DNA from: Flavobacteriaceae bacterium
Lineage (GTDB): Bacteria; Bacteroidota; Bacteroidia; Flavobacteriales; Flavobacteriaceae
Assembly: GCA_019752245.1 (NCBI GenBank)
Contig: JAIEMH010000368.1
Location: 1 to 20,275 of the forward strand
Length of the DNA stretch: 20,275 nucleotides
Direction of reading: 5' to 3'
The notes below the pieces were generated by a model that was given only the letters and a program-made list of their open reading frames with translations, was not told the DNA's origin and ran no database searches. This document shows positions 9,201 through 14,930 of the stretch, piece after piece (positions within the stretch are counted from its first letter, which is position 1; the number at the start of each line of letters is the position of its first letter). Position numbers and translations under genes: made by a program.

Positions 9201-11118
9201 ACCTGGTGCTACAGGCACATATTCTTATTCTTGGTCAGTTCCTACTGGTGCTAATAATCCGGGAAATATAGCTGCATTTAATGCTACTATATCAGGAACT
9301 TATTCTGTGATAATTACAGATACTGTATCTGGTTGTTCTAGTGTAAGTGCATCTGGAGTTGTTACAATTAATGCTAATCCAACGGTTTCAGTTTCTAGTA
9401 TTTCAATTTGTCAAGGTGGTCAAGCCACAGTGACAGCTACACCTTCTGTTAGCGGAACTTATTCATATGCATGGACAGTTCCAACAGGAGCAACTAATCC
9501 TGGTAATGTATCAACATTTGATGCAACATTATCAGGAACTTATTCTGTGATAATTACAGATACTGTATCTGGATGTTCTAGTACGAGTGCATCAGGAACA
9601 GTAACAATAAATCCAACGCCAACTGTGACAGTTAATAGTCCAACAGTATGTCAAGGAACACCAGCATCAGTTGTAGCAACCTCAGGTGCAACTGGAACAT
9701 ACTCATATGCATGGACAGTTCCAACAGGAGCAACAAATCCTGGTAATGTATCAACATTTACCACTTCATTGTCTGGAGTTTATTCAGTAATTATTACTGA
9801 TACTACTACTGGCTGTTCTAGTGCAAGTGCTGTTAGTACGGTTTCAATAAATCCTATACCAACTGTTACTGTTAATAGTCCTACAATATGTCAAGGAACT
9901 CCTGCAACAGTTACAGCAACTCCTGGAGCTACTGGTACCTATTCTTATTCTTGGACTGTTCCAATAGGAGCGGCTAATCCAGGAGATGTTTCAACTTTTA
10001 ATACAAATATTTCAGGAGTTTATTCTGTTATTATTACCAACACTGCTACTGGCTGTGTTAGTTTAAGTGCATCAGGAACAGTTTCTATAAGTACGGTTCC
10101 TACTGTTACAGTAAATAGTCCAACAACTTGTCAAGGTACAAATGCTGCAGTTACTGCAACACCTGGTACAGCGGGTACCTATTCTTATTCTTGGACGGTT
10201 CCAACTGGAGCAACAAATCCTGGTAATGTAGCAACATTTAACGCCACTACACCAGGAACTTATTCTGTGATAATTACTAATACTACTTCTGGTTGTTCAA
10301 GTGCTAGTGCATCTGGAATTGTTACAATTAGTGCTAATCCAACGGTTTCAGTTTCTAACGCTTCAGTTTGTCAAGGTGGACTAGCTACTGTTACAGCTTC
10401 AACTACTGCTAGTGGTACTTATACATATGTTTGGACAGTTCCAACAGGAGCAACTAATCCTGGAAATGTTAATACATTCAGTACAGGTGTTAGTGGAACT
10501 TATTCTGTAGTTATAACAAATACTGTTACTGGTTGCGTTAGTTTAAGTGCATCTGGAACAGTAACATTTATTCCAGCTTTTGATTTTTCAATTAATGCTG
10601 AGTGTGTTGGCAATAACTTTATTTTAGAGGTTATTCCTAACAACAATACATTTGATATTTCTACTTCACATTTTGATTGGGAATATAATGGGATAACTAA
10701 CATTTCTGTAGGAACAGATAGTCCTACTTTTAATGTAACAGATTATGTTAATAATACAACTCAAGTTGAACAATTACCATTAACTTTTTCAGTAAATGTA
10801 ACTACTACAGATGGATGTCAATTAAGTAAACCAATTACATTAACTAGAATCTATTGTGAAATTCAAAAGGGTATTTCTCCTAATGGAGATCGTTTTAACG
10901 AATTCTTCGATTTAGCAACTTTAGGAGTTCAGCAGCTGAATATCTATAATAGATATGGAACTAAAGTTTATTCTAAATCTAATTATACCAATGAATGGTT
11001 TGGACAATCAGATGCAGGTAATGAACTTCCAGACGGAACCTATTATTATGTAATTGAATTTAAAAACAATCAGTCAAGCAAAACAGGTTGGATTTATATT
11101 AACAGAGAAATAAAATAA
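3205..11118 (+). CDS. Giant T9SS-secreted modular adhesin with type B sorting domain
   Basis: The 2637-residue product has a signal peptide (1-20, ending MGYSQ). A choice-of-anchor-J/MAM-like jelly roll follows (about 21-212, closing RWLVDNIRLVE). Next come FN3 (213-305), a PPC-like beta-sandwich (306-437) and FN3 (438-534). Three CUB-like plus FN3 modules start at C536, C758 and C984. A second PPC-like domain (about 1207-1338) and an unassigned Cys-rich domain (1339-1484) lead to an Ig/PKD-like domain and two GTWSP-type repeats (about 1485-1709). An unassigned domain with LRGGEIKTFK (1713-1890) and another beta domain (1891-1978) precede six 80-residue Ig-like repeats (1979 to about 2458) and a linker. 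The C-terminal 82 residues, with GISPNGDRFNE (2556-2566), NRYGTKVY and LPDGTYYYVIEF, are the gliding-motility-associated CHU_C type B domain. That domain directs export by the type IX system and normally depends on a PorP/SprF protein, which is encoded next. The protein is Thr/Ser/Asn-rich and poor in charged residues. By family logic it is a cell-surface adhesin or filament comparable to SprB, but its ligand is unknown. Internal domain borders are approximate. Confidence 0.9.
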   Translation: MKKITLLIITLLFSVMGYSQFPTPGSEGFEGTTGPDLATTPTPWTLGTGAAGNQWAVFDNGVGLSKKWNITTVAANIYAGVNSAYMDRENIGINNTSEDYLATPLVTVPANGQLRFWTRSTINGPNGTEYFIKVNTNTTAGSQTNIANYTITPQQWTEASLSATYNVYEEKVVDLSAFAGQQVYIAFVMKYNQTTTALGGDRWLVDNIRLVERCLDPINPIVGGITQTSANLSWTDTSGATSWEVEVLPATGTPTGVGVVYNGTLPYAISGLTPSTNYCYYIRSLCANSSSNWVGPTCFTTTTPGLTCASAVTIPTLPFSTNNNTGNFGDTTDVSQPTACAGTATNYMTGNDVFYSYTPTVTGAISITMTPGSNNTGIFVYQGCNNVGVTCLAGVANTAGGIRVIPSLNVIAGQQYIIVLSGTTAAQTYSYSLVIQQLNCAQPTTLAATNITLNGAQLSWGNPGAATSWEYVVQTAGSAIPAGAGTQTSSNTNTPVTALNPDTAYQYWVRADCGNGTFSAWSGPFLFNTLVPPPACGAVFTDAGGTSANYANNSDSTVTICPAVVGNVVTVTFTSFNTQATVDGLYIFNGNSTAATQFSSGNPAGTVPGGLAGAYWGTANPGSFTSSSADGCLTFRFRSDATTNAAGWTANVTCALPPTCPKPISLTPSAVLSGSVNLAWTEAGSATAWQVIALPCGSATPTAASTGWVAAGTNPFTLTGLSGETCYDIYVRSVCSASDLSTWTGPATITTTLAPPACGGTFSDPGGIAANYANSTDSTVTICPSVAGQVVTVTFTTFNTEANYDGLYVFNGNAITSPQISSANGAANVPGGLPGSYWGNLTGANLPGPFTSTSPNGCLTFRFRSDGSVNNPGWVANVSCAVPPTCPNPNTLTSSAVTSNTATLSWVNPNTATTWQVLALPCGSPTPTAATTGWTVTTTNPHTFTGLTPDTCYNLYVRAVCPGNDLSNWVGPNTITTQIAPPACGAMFTDPAGAAANYANSSDYTVTICPTIAGQQVTVTFTEFFTEANWDGLYVFDGNSIAAPQLASTNPGANVPGGLPGSYWGQLTGANLPGPFTASSLSGCLTFRFRSDASVNNPGWIANVTCAPPPTCPKPTAVAVSNTTTTGATISWTEIGTATSWEVLILPAGSPIPTASSTGIITSNNPYIASGLTSGTAYVVYVRSRCSASDISLWSNPASLTTLIANDECANATVAPVNTTTTCTQTVAGTVIGATASSQPNACGGTDDDDVWFQFTATSTTHTISLLNITGSTTDLFHVLYSGTCGALTQLYCSDPNTSTANNLVIGQTYYIRVYTWTATGNQTSAFSLCIGTPVPPPSCITNTPAGNTCSQSTPICNLNGYCGNTSASYTSDSWPELSTAFCGSLENNSFLTFTAASSTISFDVWVTSSQDNFGIQIMIFGAATCGSGPVTNFTCWSPGNVPAGSTNVSATGLIPGNTYYIMIDGYAGDVCDYVIATNSGIQTPIVINTSTSTTTSTICLGQTATLTASGGNGIYTWSPATNLNTTSGNTVIFSPTAVGTYILTATSTDNNPLCPQSGSSSQTIIVTDIVTTTFNQIPSFCVGTTPPVLPTSSSNATPISGTWSPSVVNNTQTGTSAYTFTPSVTQCATPYTMNITVNPGIVPTFVAPAPICVGAPAPVLSTSSTNTPTPITGTWSPAIVSNTASGTYTFTPDAGQCATTTTLNVTVNTNCDFGSYASAVWLTNCATSDFFNIVGSGTYIIGPDANVFPNTDLGTYIQNSNSLILRGGEIKTFKSASANVCSTRLNYRIYPQAGTPGAFTVLDIPFFDNCGGTTFPSGGPCQAGDQKWQKVLDDTQSPINLTAYPPGNYILEVYYDVTGDVNSTTQCDDTLLVNNNGANYIATYTIQSQPAYSSTNPTTCSGSNGTITISGLAPNETYTLSYQDDTTAVGPSSVITNATGEIVISGLNSGNYSNFILAINGCSYPYTTPIVLVDPAIPTVTVNSPTACQGSSATVTATPGATGTYSYSWSVPTGANNPGNIAAFNATISGTYSVIITDTVSGCSSVSASGVVTINANPTVSVSSISICQGGQATVTATPSVSGTYSYAWTVPTGATNPGNVSTFDATLSGTYSVIITDTVSGCSSTSASGTVTINPTPTVTVNSPTVCQGTPASVVATSGATGTYSYAWTVPTGATNPGNVSTFTTSLSGVYSVIITDTTTGCSSASAVSTVSINPIPTVTVNSPTICQGTPATVTATPGATGTYSYSWTVPIGAANPGDVSTFNTNISGVYSVIITNTATGCVSLSASGTVSISTVPTVTVNSPTTCQGTNAAVTATPGTAGTYSYSWTVPTGATNPGNVATFNATTPGTYSVIITNTTSGCSSASASGIVTISANPTVSVSNASVCQGGLATVTASTTASGTYTYVWTVPTGATNPGNVNTFSTGVSGTYSVVITNTVTGCVSLSASGTVTFIPAFDFSINAECVGNNFILEVIPNNNTFDISTSHFDWEYNGITNISVGTDSPTFNVTDYVNNTTQVEQLPLTFSVNVTTTDGCQLSKPITLTRIYCEIQKGISPNGDRFNEFFDLATLGVQQLNIYNRYGTKVYSKSNYTNEWFGQSDAGNELPDGTYYYVIEFKNNQSSKTGWIYINREIK
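4807..6822 (+). repeat. Three CUB-like/FN3 modules inside the adhesin gene
   Basis: Each unit is a CUB-like domain (CGxxFxDxGGxxxNYAN opening, CLTFRFRSD near its end) followed by an FN3-like domain. The opening cysteines are at residues 536, 758 and 984, giving periods of 222 and 226 residues. The DNA encoding CLTFRFRSD is nearly unchanged in all three copies (around 5098-5125, 5776-5803 and 6453-6481), which points to duplication rather than convergence. Copies 2 and 3 share an extra NLTGANLPG or QLTGANLPG insertion that copy 1 lacks, so those two are the closest pair. Confidence 0.8.
9139..10578 (+). repeat. Six tandem 240-nt Ig-like repeats inside the adhesin gene
   Basis: Repeats begin at 9139, 9379, 9619, 9859, 10099 and 10339, each exactly 240 nt (80 residues) after the last, without any insertion or deletion. 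The core is PTVTVNSPTxCQG, GTYSYxWTVPxGAxNPG, then a GxYSVIIT segment and a conserved GC. The two invariant cysteines, about 57 residues apart, probably form the intradomain disulfide. Repeats 2 and 6 begin PTVSVS, while the other four begin PTVTVNSPT. Confidence 0.9.
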
Positions 11119-11133
11119 CAAACTAATTATAAA

Positions 11134-12072
11134 ATGATAAATTTCAAAACGATGAAAAAAATATATTTCTTAACTGCGTTTGCTTTGTTGACATTTATTG
11201 ATGTCAGTGCACAACAAGATCCACACTATACTCAATATATGTACAACATGAGTGTTATTAATCCTGCTTATGCTGGTTCAAAAGAAAACATGACAGGTGG
11301 TTTACTTTACAGAAAGCAATGGGTAGAAATAGAAGATGCACCAACAACAGGAACATTTTTTATTAATAGTCCAGTAGGTAAAAATGTTGGTCTTGGTTTG
11401 TCTGCAATAACTGATAAAATCGGACCAGTTGAAGAAAATAATATTTATGCTGACTTCTCTTATACTTTAAATTTAGGCGGAGAACATAGATTGGCTTTTG
11501 GTCTAAAAGGAGGAGCTACTTTTCACAAAGTTGGTTTGTTTAGCGAAATTTACAACAACGTTCCAGATGCAGATGATCCTGCTTTTCGTGAAAATTCTAA
11601 CAGAACATTCCTTAACATTGGTTCTGGACTTTTCTATTACACTAACAAATATTACGTAGCTTTCTCAGTTCCAAACATGTTAAAGTCTAAATATTTAGAT
11701 TTTAACGGAAGACAGTTTGGTACTGAAACTTTGCACTATTTTTTAACCGGAGGTTATGTATTTGATTTAACACCAAACGTTAAATTCAAACCATTTGCTA
11801 TGATTAAGTCAGCATTTAATGCGCCTACATCATTAGATTTATCTACAAACTTCTTATTCAATGAAAAATTTGAAATTGGAGCTACCTATAGATTAGAGGA
11901 TTCATTTGGAGCAATGGTTAATTATGCAATTACTCCAAGTTTAAAAATTGGATATGCATACGACCATATTGTTTCAGATTTAAAAGTAACAACACCATCT
12001 TCTCACGAGGTAATTTTGTTATTTGATTTGAATTTCCCGAAAAAAGTATCACAATCTCCAAGATATTTCTAA
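11134..12072 (+). CDS. PorP/SprF family type IX secretion outer-membrane protein
   Basis: The 312-residue protein has a signal peptide (hydrophobic IYFLTAFALLTF, ending VSAQ) followed by the family hallmark QDPHYTQYMYNMSVINPAYA. The rest is a beta-barrel sequence ending near SPRYF. PorP/SprF proteins sit in the outer membrane. In gliding flavobacteria SprF is needed specifically for export or attachment of SprB, a protein with a type B C-terminal domain. The gene starts 15 nt after the adhesin stop and 18 nt before the OmpA-type gene, so all three should be one operon and this protein is likely the adhesin's dedicated partner. A second in-frame ATG at 11152 gives a more typical MKK signal-peptide start and may be the true one; either choice leaves the mature protein unchanged. 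Confidence 0.92.
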   Translation: MINFKTMKKIYFLTAFALLTFIDVSAQQDPHYTQYMYNMSVINPAYAGSKENMTGGLLYRKQWVEIEDAPTTGTFFINSPVGKNVGLGLSAITDKIGPVEENNIYADFSYTLNLGGEHRLAFGLKGGATFHKVGLFSEIYNNVPDADDPAFRENSNRTFLNIGSGLFYYTNKYYVAFSVPNMLKSKYLDFNGRQFGTETLHYFLTGGYVFDLTPNVKFKPFAMIKSAFNAPTSLDLSTNFLFNEKFEIGATYRLEDSFGAMVNYAITPSLKIGYAYDHIVSDLKVTTPSSHEVILLFDLNFPKKVSQSPRYF

Positions 12073-12090
12073 CATAAAATAATAGTAAAA

Positions 12091-13953
12091 ATGAAAAATC
12101 TATATATAGCATTAAGTTTTGTTGCAATAAGCTCTTCTATTATTGCACAAAATAAAAACACAAAAGCTGCTGATAAATTATACAATAGATATGAGTATGT
12201 TTCTGCCGCTAAAGAATACCAAAAACTGGTTGATAACGGTAAAGGTGATGGTTACGTTTATAAGCAACTAGCAGATACTTATTACAACATGTTTAATACT
12301 GCAGAAGCTGTAACTTGGTATGCAAAAGCAACAGAATCTGCTCAAGATGCTGAAACTTATTTCAGATATGCTCAAATGCTTAAAGCTAATGGTAAATACG
12401 AAGAAGCTAATAAACAAATGAACAAGTTTGCTTCTATGTCACCTAACGATTTAAGAGCTAAAGCTTTTAAAGAAAATCCAAATTATGTGCCTAAAATTTT
12501 AGGTAAAGATGTAAGTTATACTGTAAATTCTTTACCAATTAGTTCTGATAAATCAGACTTTGGAGCAGTTATGTATGACAATACTTTGTATTTTACAAGC
12601 GCAAGAAATGGTGCAAGAAAAAATTATGGTTGGAATGAAGAGCCTTTTTTAGATATTTATAGTTCAACTATGGCTGATTCTGGTACTTTTTCTGATCCAA
12701 CTACAGTTTCTTCATTAAACTCAAAATTTCATGATGGTCCAGTTACTATTAGTGCTGATGGAAACACAATGTTTTTCTCAAGTGATAGTTTTAGAGAAGG
12801 TCTTTTTGAAAAAGATAAAGTAAACAAACTAAAATTAGGAAAAAACAACCTTTATATTGCTACAAAATCTGGTGATACTTGGGGCAACATTAAACCACTT
12901 CCTTTTAATAGCAAAGAATATTCTTTGAGTAACCCAAGTTTAAGCAGAGATGGAAAAACTCTTTACTTCTCTTCTAATATGCCAGGTAGTTTAGGTGGTG
13001 TTGATATTTGGAAAGTTTCTGTTAATGGAGACACTTATGGTGCACCAGAAAACTTAGGAAAAAAAGTAAACACAGAAGGTAACGAAAGTTTTCCTTTTAT
13101 TGCAGATGATAATTCTACATTATATTTTGCGTCAAGCGGCAAACAAGGTCTTGGTGGCTATGATGTATACATGATCGATTTAGCTAAAGGGACAGAAGCT
13201 GTAAATATGGGTAAACCAGTTAATACAGAAAAAGATGACTTTGCATTTACATTCAATAAAGCTAAAAATTTAGGTTTCCTTTCTAGTAACAGAAATGGTA
13301 ATGATGATATCTTCAGTGCAACTCCTATTTGTGCAGTATATCTTTTAACTACTGTAACTAATGCTAAAACTGGAGCTATTTTAGCTGATGCAAAAGTGGC
13401 TATTCTTGATGAAAAGAAAAACATTATTGCTACAGAAATGTCTGATGCTAAAGGTGAAGTTAACTTCAAAATTGAATGTGACAAACCGTACTCAATTCAA
13501 GCTTCTAAAGATGGATTTGAAGGAAATGTTTTTCCTGTTGCTAAAAGTAAAGGACCAACAGCTAAAGTTGATGCTGCATTACAACCAATTGATGTAATTG
13601 TAACACCTACAGAAATCATTTTAAAACCTATTTATTTTGAATTTGATAAAAGTAACATTACACAAGAAGGTGCTTTTGAGTTAGATAAACTTGTTCAAGT
13701 AATGAAGAACAATGATAAGTTAGTGATTTTTGCTAAATCTCATACAGATAAAAGAGGTAGTGATGATTATAATTTATCTTTATCAGATAGAAGAGCTAAA
13801 TCTACAGTGCAATACATTATTTCTAAAGGAATTCCTGCTGAAAGAATCTCAGGTAAAGGTTTTGGTGAAACTGAACCAAAAGTTACTTGTGATAAATGTA
13901 CAGAAGAAGAATATTCTCAAAACAGACGTTCTGAATTCTTGATTGTTAAGTAA
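12091..13953 (+). CDS. PorE-like OmpA family protein (TPR, propeller, CRD, OmpA_C)
   Basis: This 620-residue exported protein has four parts in the order described for Porphyromonas gingivalis PorE. TPR-like helices occupy about 25-127, and a PD40/WD40-like propeller about 140-413 contains LYFTSARNG, MFFSSDS, LYFSSN, LYFASSG and LGFLSSNRNG blades. A carboxypeptidase-regulatory-like beta-sandwich spans about 415-505 and an OmpA peptidoglycan-binding domain 509-620. In the last domain D553 (HTD) and R568 (DRRA) are 15 residues apart, matching the Asp/Arg pair that binds diaminopimelate in OmpA. The signal peptide ends SSSIIAQ and has no lipobox Cys, unlike lipoprotein PorE, so it is predicted soluble and periplasmic. 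It would link an outer-membrane complex to peptidoglycan. As the last gene of the adhesin/SprF operon, it probably anchors that pair. Confidence 0.9.
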   Translation: MKNLYIALSFVAISSSIIAQNKNTKAADKLYNRYEYVSAAKEYQKLVDNGKGDGYVYKQLADTYYNMFNTAEAVTWYAKATESAQDAETYFRYAQMLKANGKYEEANKQMNKFASMSPNDLRAKAFKENPNYVPKILGKDVSYTVNSLPISSDKSDFGAVMYDNTLYFTSARNGARKNYGWNEEPFLDIYSSTMADSGTFSDPTTVSSLNSKFHDGPVTISADGNTMFFSSDSFREGLFEKDKVNKLKLGKNNLYIATKSGDTWGNIKPLPFNSKEYSLSNPSLSRDGKTLYFSSNMPGSLGGVDIWKVSVNGDTYGAPENLGKKVNTEGNESFPFIADDNSTLYFASSGKQGLGGYDVYMIDLAKGTEAVNMGKPVNTEKDDFAFTFNKAKNLGFLSSNRNGNDDIFSATPICAVYLLTTVTNAKTGAILADAKVAILDEKKNIIATEMSDAKGEVNFKIECDKPYSIQASKDGFEGNVFPVAKSKGPTAKVDAALQPIDVIVTPTEIILKPIYFEFDKSNITQEGAFELDKLVQVMKNNDKLVIFAKSHTDKRGSDDYNLSLSDRRAKSTVQYIISKGIPAERISGKGFGETEPKVTCDKCTEEEYSQNRRSEFLIVK

Positions 13954-13976
13954 TCAATTTCTACATATAAATTTAA

Positions 13977-14004
13977 AAACCGAGACTAGCCTCTCGGTTT
14001 TTTT
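13977..14004 (+). terminator. Terminator of the adhesin operon
   Basis: A 9-bp stem AAACCGAGA / TCTCGGTTT (13977-13985 and 13992-14000), loop CTAGCC, followed by a T run through 14004. It begins 24 nt after the OmpA-type stop codon and closes the three-gene unit. Confidence 0.9.
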
Positions 14005-14503
14005 GTTTTAATATTTAAAAGACACTTATAAGATTACTTTTAAAGTTGTTTTTGTGTGTTTTTAGCGACGTTCTGTTCGGGGTTAACATTTGTTACAAAT
14101 AGTACTATAAAATTGTTTTTAAAGCCCTTTTTTTGTTATTGTAATAAAGCTAATTTTTATTAGCTAATGATATAAAGATTTTACAGTGATTCATTTTTAA
14201 AAAGATTTTAATAATCTAATAATTAAATGAAATCACTAATATTGCTGTTAATGATTATATTATAAGTTATTTTATTGTACATAAAGAACGATGTGATGAA
14301 AATAGAGATAGTTGGTCGTCGTTAATGATTCCTATTTACGAAAACAGAACTTTAAAAACAGATCGTTTAATTTGAAAAGTATAGATTAACCTTTTTTACT
14401 TCTGGTAAGAATAGTATCTAGAGATTAACACCTTTAGATATTGCAATTAGATGTAAAAAGGATTGGGTTGTAAAACAATTATTAGAGACTATAAAACACA
14501 ACA
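14005..14503. other. AT-rich intergenic stretch, no intact gene
   Basis: About 500 nt without an intact reading frame. The left half holds a short GC-richer patch (about 14064-14082), a 13-nt palindrome ATTTGTTACAAAT (14088-14100) that could be an operator, and an 18-nt hairpin AGCTAAT-TTTT-ATTAGCT (14148-14165) without a T tract after it. From about 14227 rightwards there are coding-like fragments listed separately as a decayed ankyrin-type gene. I find no good -7 box close to the gene that starts at 14504. Confidence 0.6.
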
Positions 14504-14571
14504 ATGAAAAAAATTATTTATTCAATTCCTGTTATTATATTTTTTTACTGCTTGATTTATTCAATAAATAA
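14227..14571 (+). pseudogene. Possible remnant of a small ankyrin-repeat protein gene
   Basis: The clearest fragment reads from 14428 in an open frame as TPLDIAIRCKKDWVVKQLLE. This matches the ankyrin pattern TPLxxAxxxxxxxxVxxLL and resembles the usual last repeat of bacterial ankyrin proteins. The frame is closed just upstream by TAG (14419-14421) and ends at TAA 14569-14571, inside the next gene. A second fragment in another frame (about 14310-14372) contains SSLMIPIYENRT, which could be an earlier repeat. Further upstream an ATG at 14227 begins a hydrophobic leader-like MKSLILLLMIIL before a stop. Three coding-like pieces in order but different frames suggest a frameshifted, decayed gene. 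Apart from the 14428 fragment the evidence is weak. Confidence 0.35.
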
Positions 14572-14866
14572 AGGATGTAATTATACAAAGGAAATAAATG
14601 AAAATAAGGCTCAAACCATATGTAAATACATTGAATGTCAACATAGAGGCAAAGTTACAAAAAGTCTTATGGAATACTATGTAAAAGACTCATTATACAT
14701 AACTAAATATGATAGGTGTCCAGAAAATTACGAGAAAAAAATTGACAAGTTTTTTGTTATTGATTATTCTTCAATAGATCCAAATAAAATTATAGTTGAT
14801 TTTTCTAATGAAGTTACAGATACAACAACTATTTTAAAAGCAGGTTTTACAAAAGAAGATTTGTAA
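14504..14866 (+). CDS. Small hypothetical membrane-anchored or exported protein
   Basis: This 120-residue product starts MKKIIYSIPVIIFFYCLIYS, a hydrophobic segment that is either a signal peptide or an N-terminal membrane anchor. No proper lipobox is seen: Cys-25 is preceded by Asn-Lys-Gly. The remainder is a small charged domain with KYIECQHRGKVTKSLMEYYV, KFFVIDYSSIDPNK and a terminal FTKEDL. This pattern resembles small flavobacterial hypothetical proteins in which a short beta domain ends in a V-x-Y-S-x-x-x-P-like motif, a resemblance I recall but cannot name. Four cysteines follow the hydrophobic segment, so disulfides are possible. The gene stands alone, follows the ankyrin-like remnant in a different frame, and ends just before a palindromic terminator. 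Confidence 0.7.
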   Translation: MKKIIYSIPVIIFFYCLIYSINKGCNYTKEINENKAQTICKYIECQHRGKVTKSLMEYYVKDSLYITKYDRCPENYEKKIDKFFVIDYSSIDPNKIIVDFSNEVTDTTTILKAGFTKEDL

Positions 14867-14880
14867 TATTTTTAAACAAA

Positions 14881-14910
14881 AAAAGAGCTTCCAAATTTGG
14901 AAGCTCTTTT
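14881..14910. terminator. Bidirectional terminator, perfect 30-nt palindrome
   Basis: The arm AAAAGAGCTTCCAAA is followed directly by its exact reverse complement, giving a stem that reads the same on both strands, with T runs on the 3' side in each direction. It sits 15 nt after the 14504-14866 gene and 20 nt past the stop of the convergent DUF5689 gene, so it can end both transcripts. Confidence 0.88.
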
Positions 14911-14930
14911 ATTATAAAGGCTATTGTAAT

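Noticed and set aside
9139..10578. Regular repeats considered as a CRISPR array
   Set aside because: The 240-nt unit is coding throughout, has no short identical repeat with unique spacers, and lies within one continuous frame.
13158..13484. Minus-strand open frame of 108 codons inside the OmpA-type gene
   Set aside because: It is antisense to a well-defined propeller/CRD region, has no family resemblance and no promoter, and reflects low stop frequency opposite the real frame.
14148..14165. AGCTAAT-TTTT-ATTAGCT hairpin considered as a terminator
   Set aside because: No T tract follows on either strand and there is no gene immediately before it; a better terminator lies at 13977-14004.
14504..14578. 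Lipobox at Cys-25 of the small hypothetical protein
   Set aside because: The residues before the cysteine are Asn-Lys-Gly; a charged residue there and the lack of Leu/Ala/Ser at -3 do not fit a lipobox.
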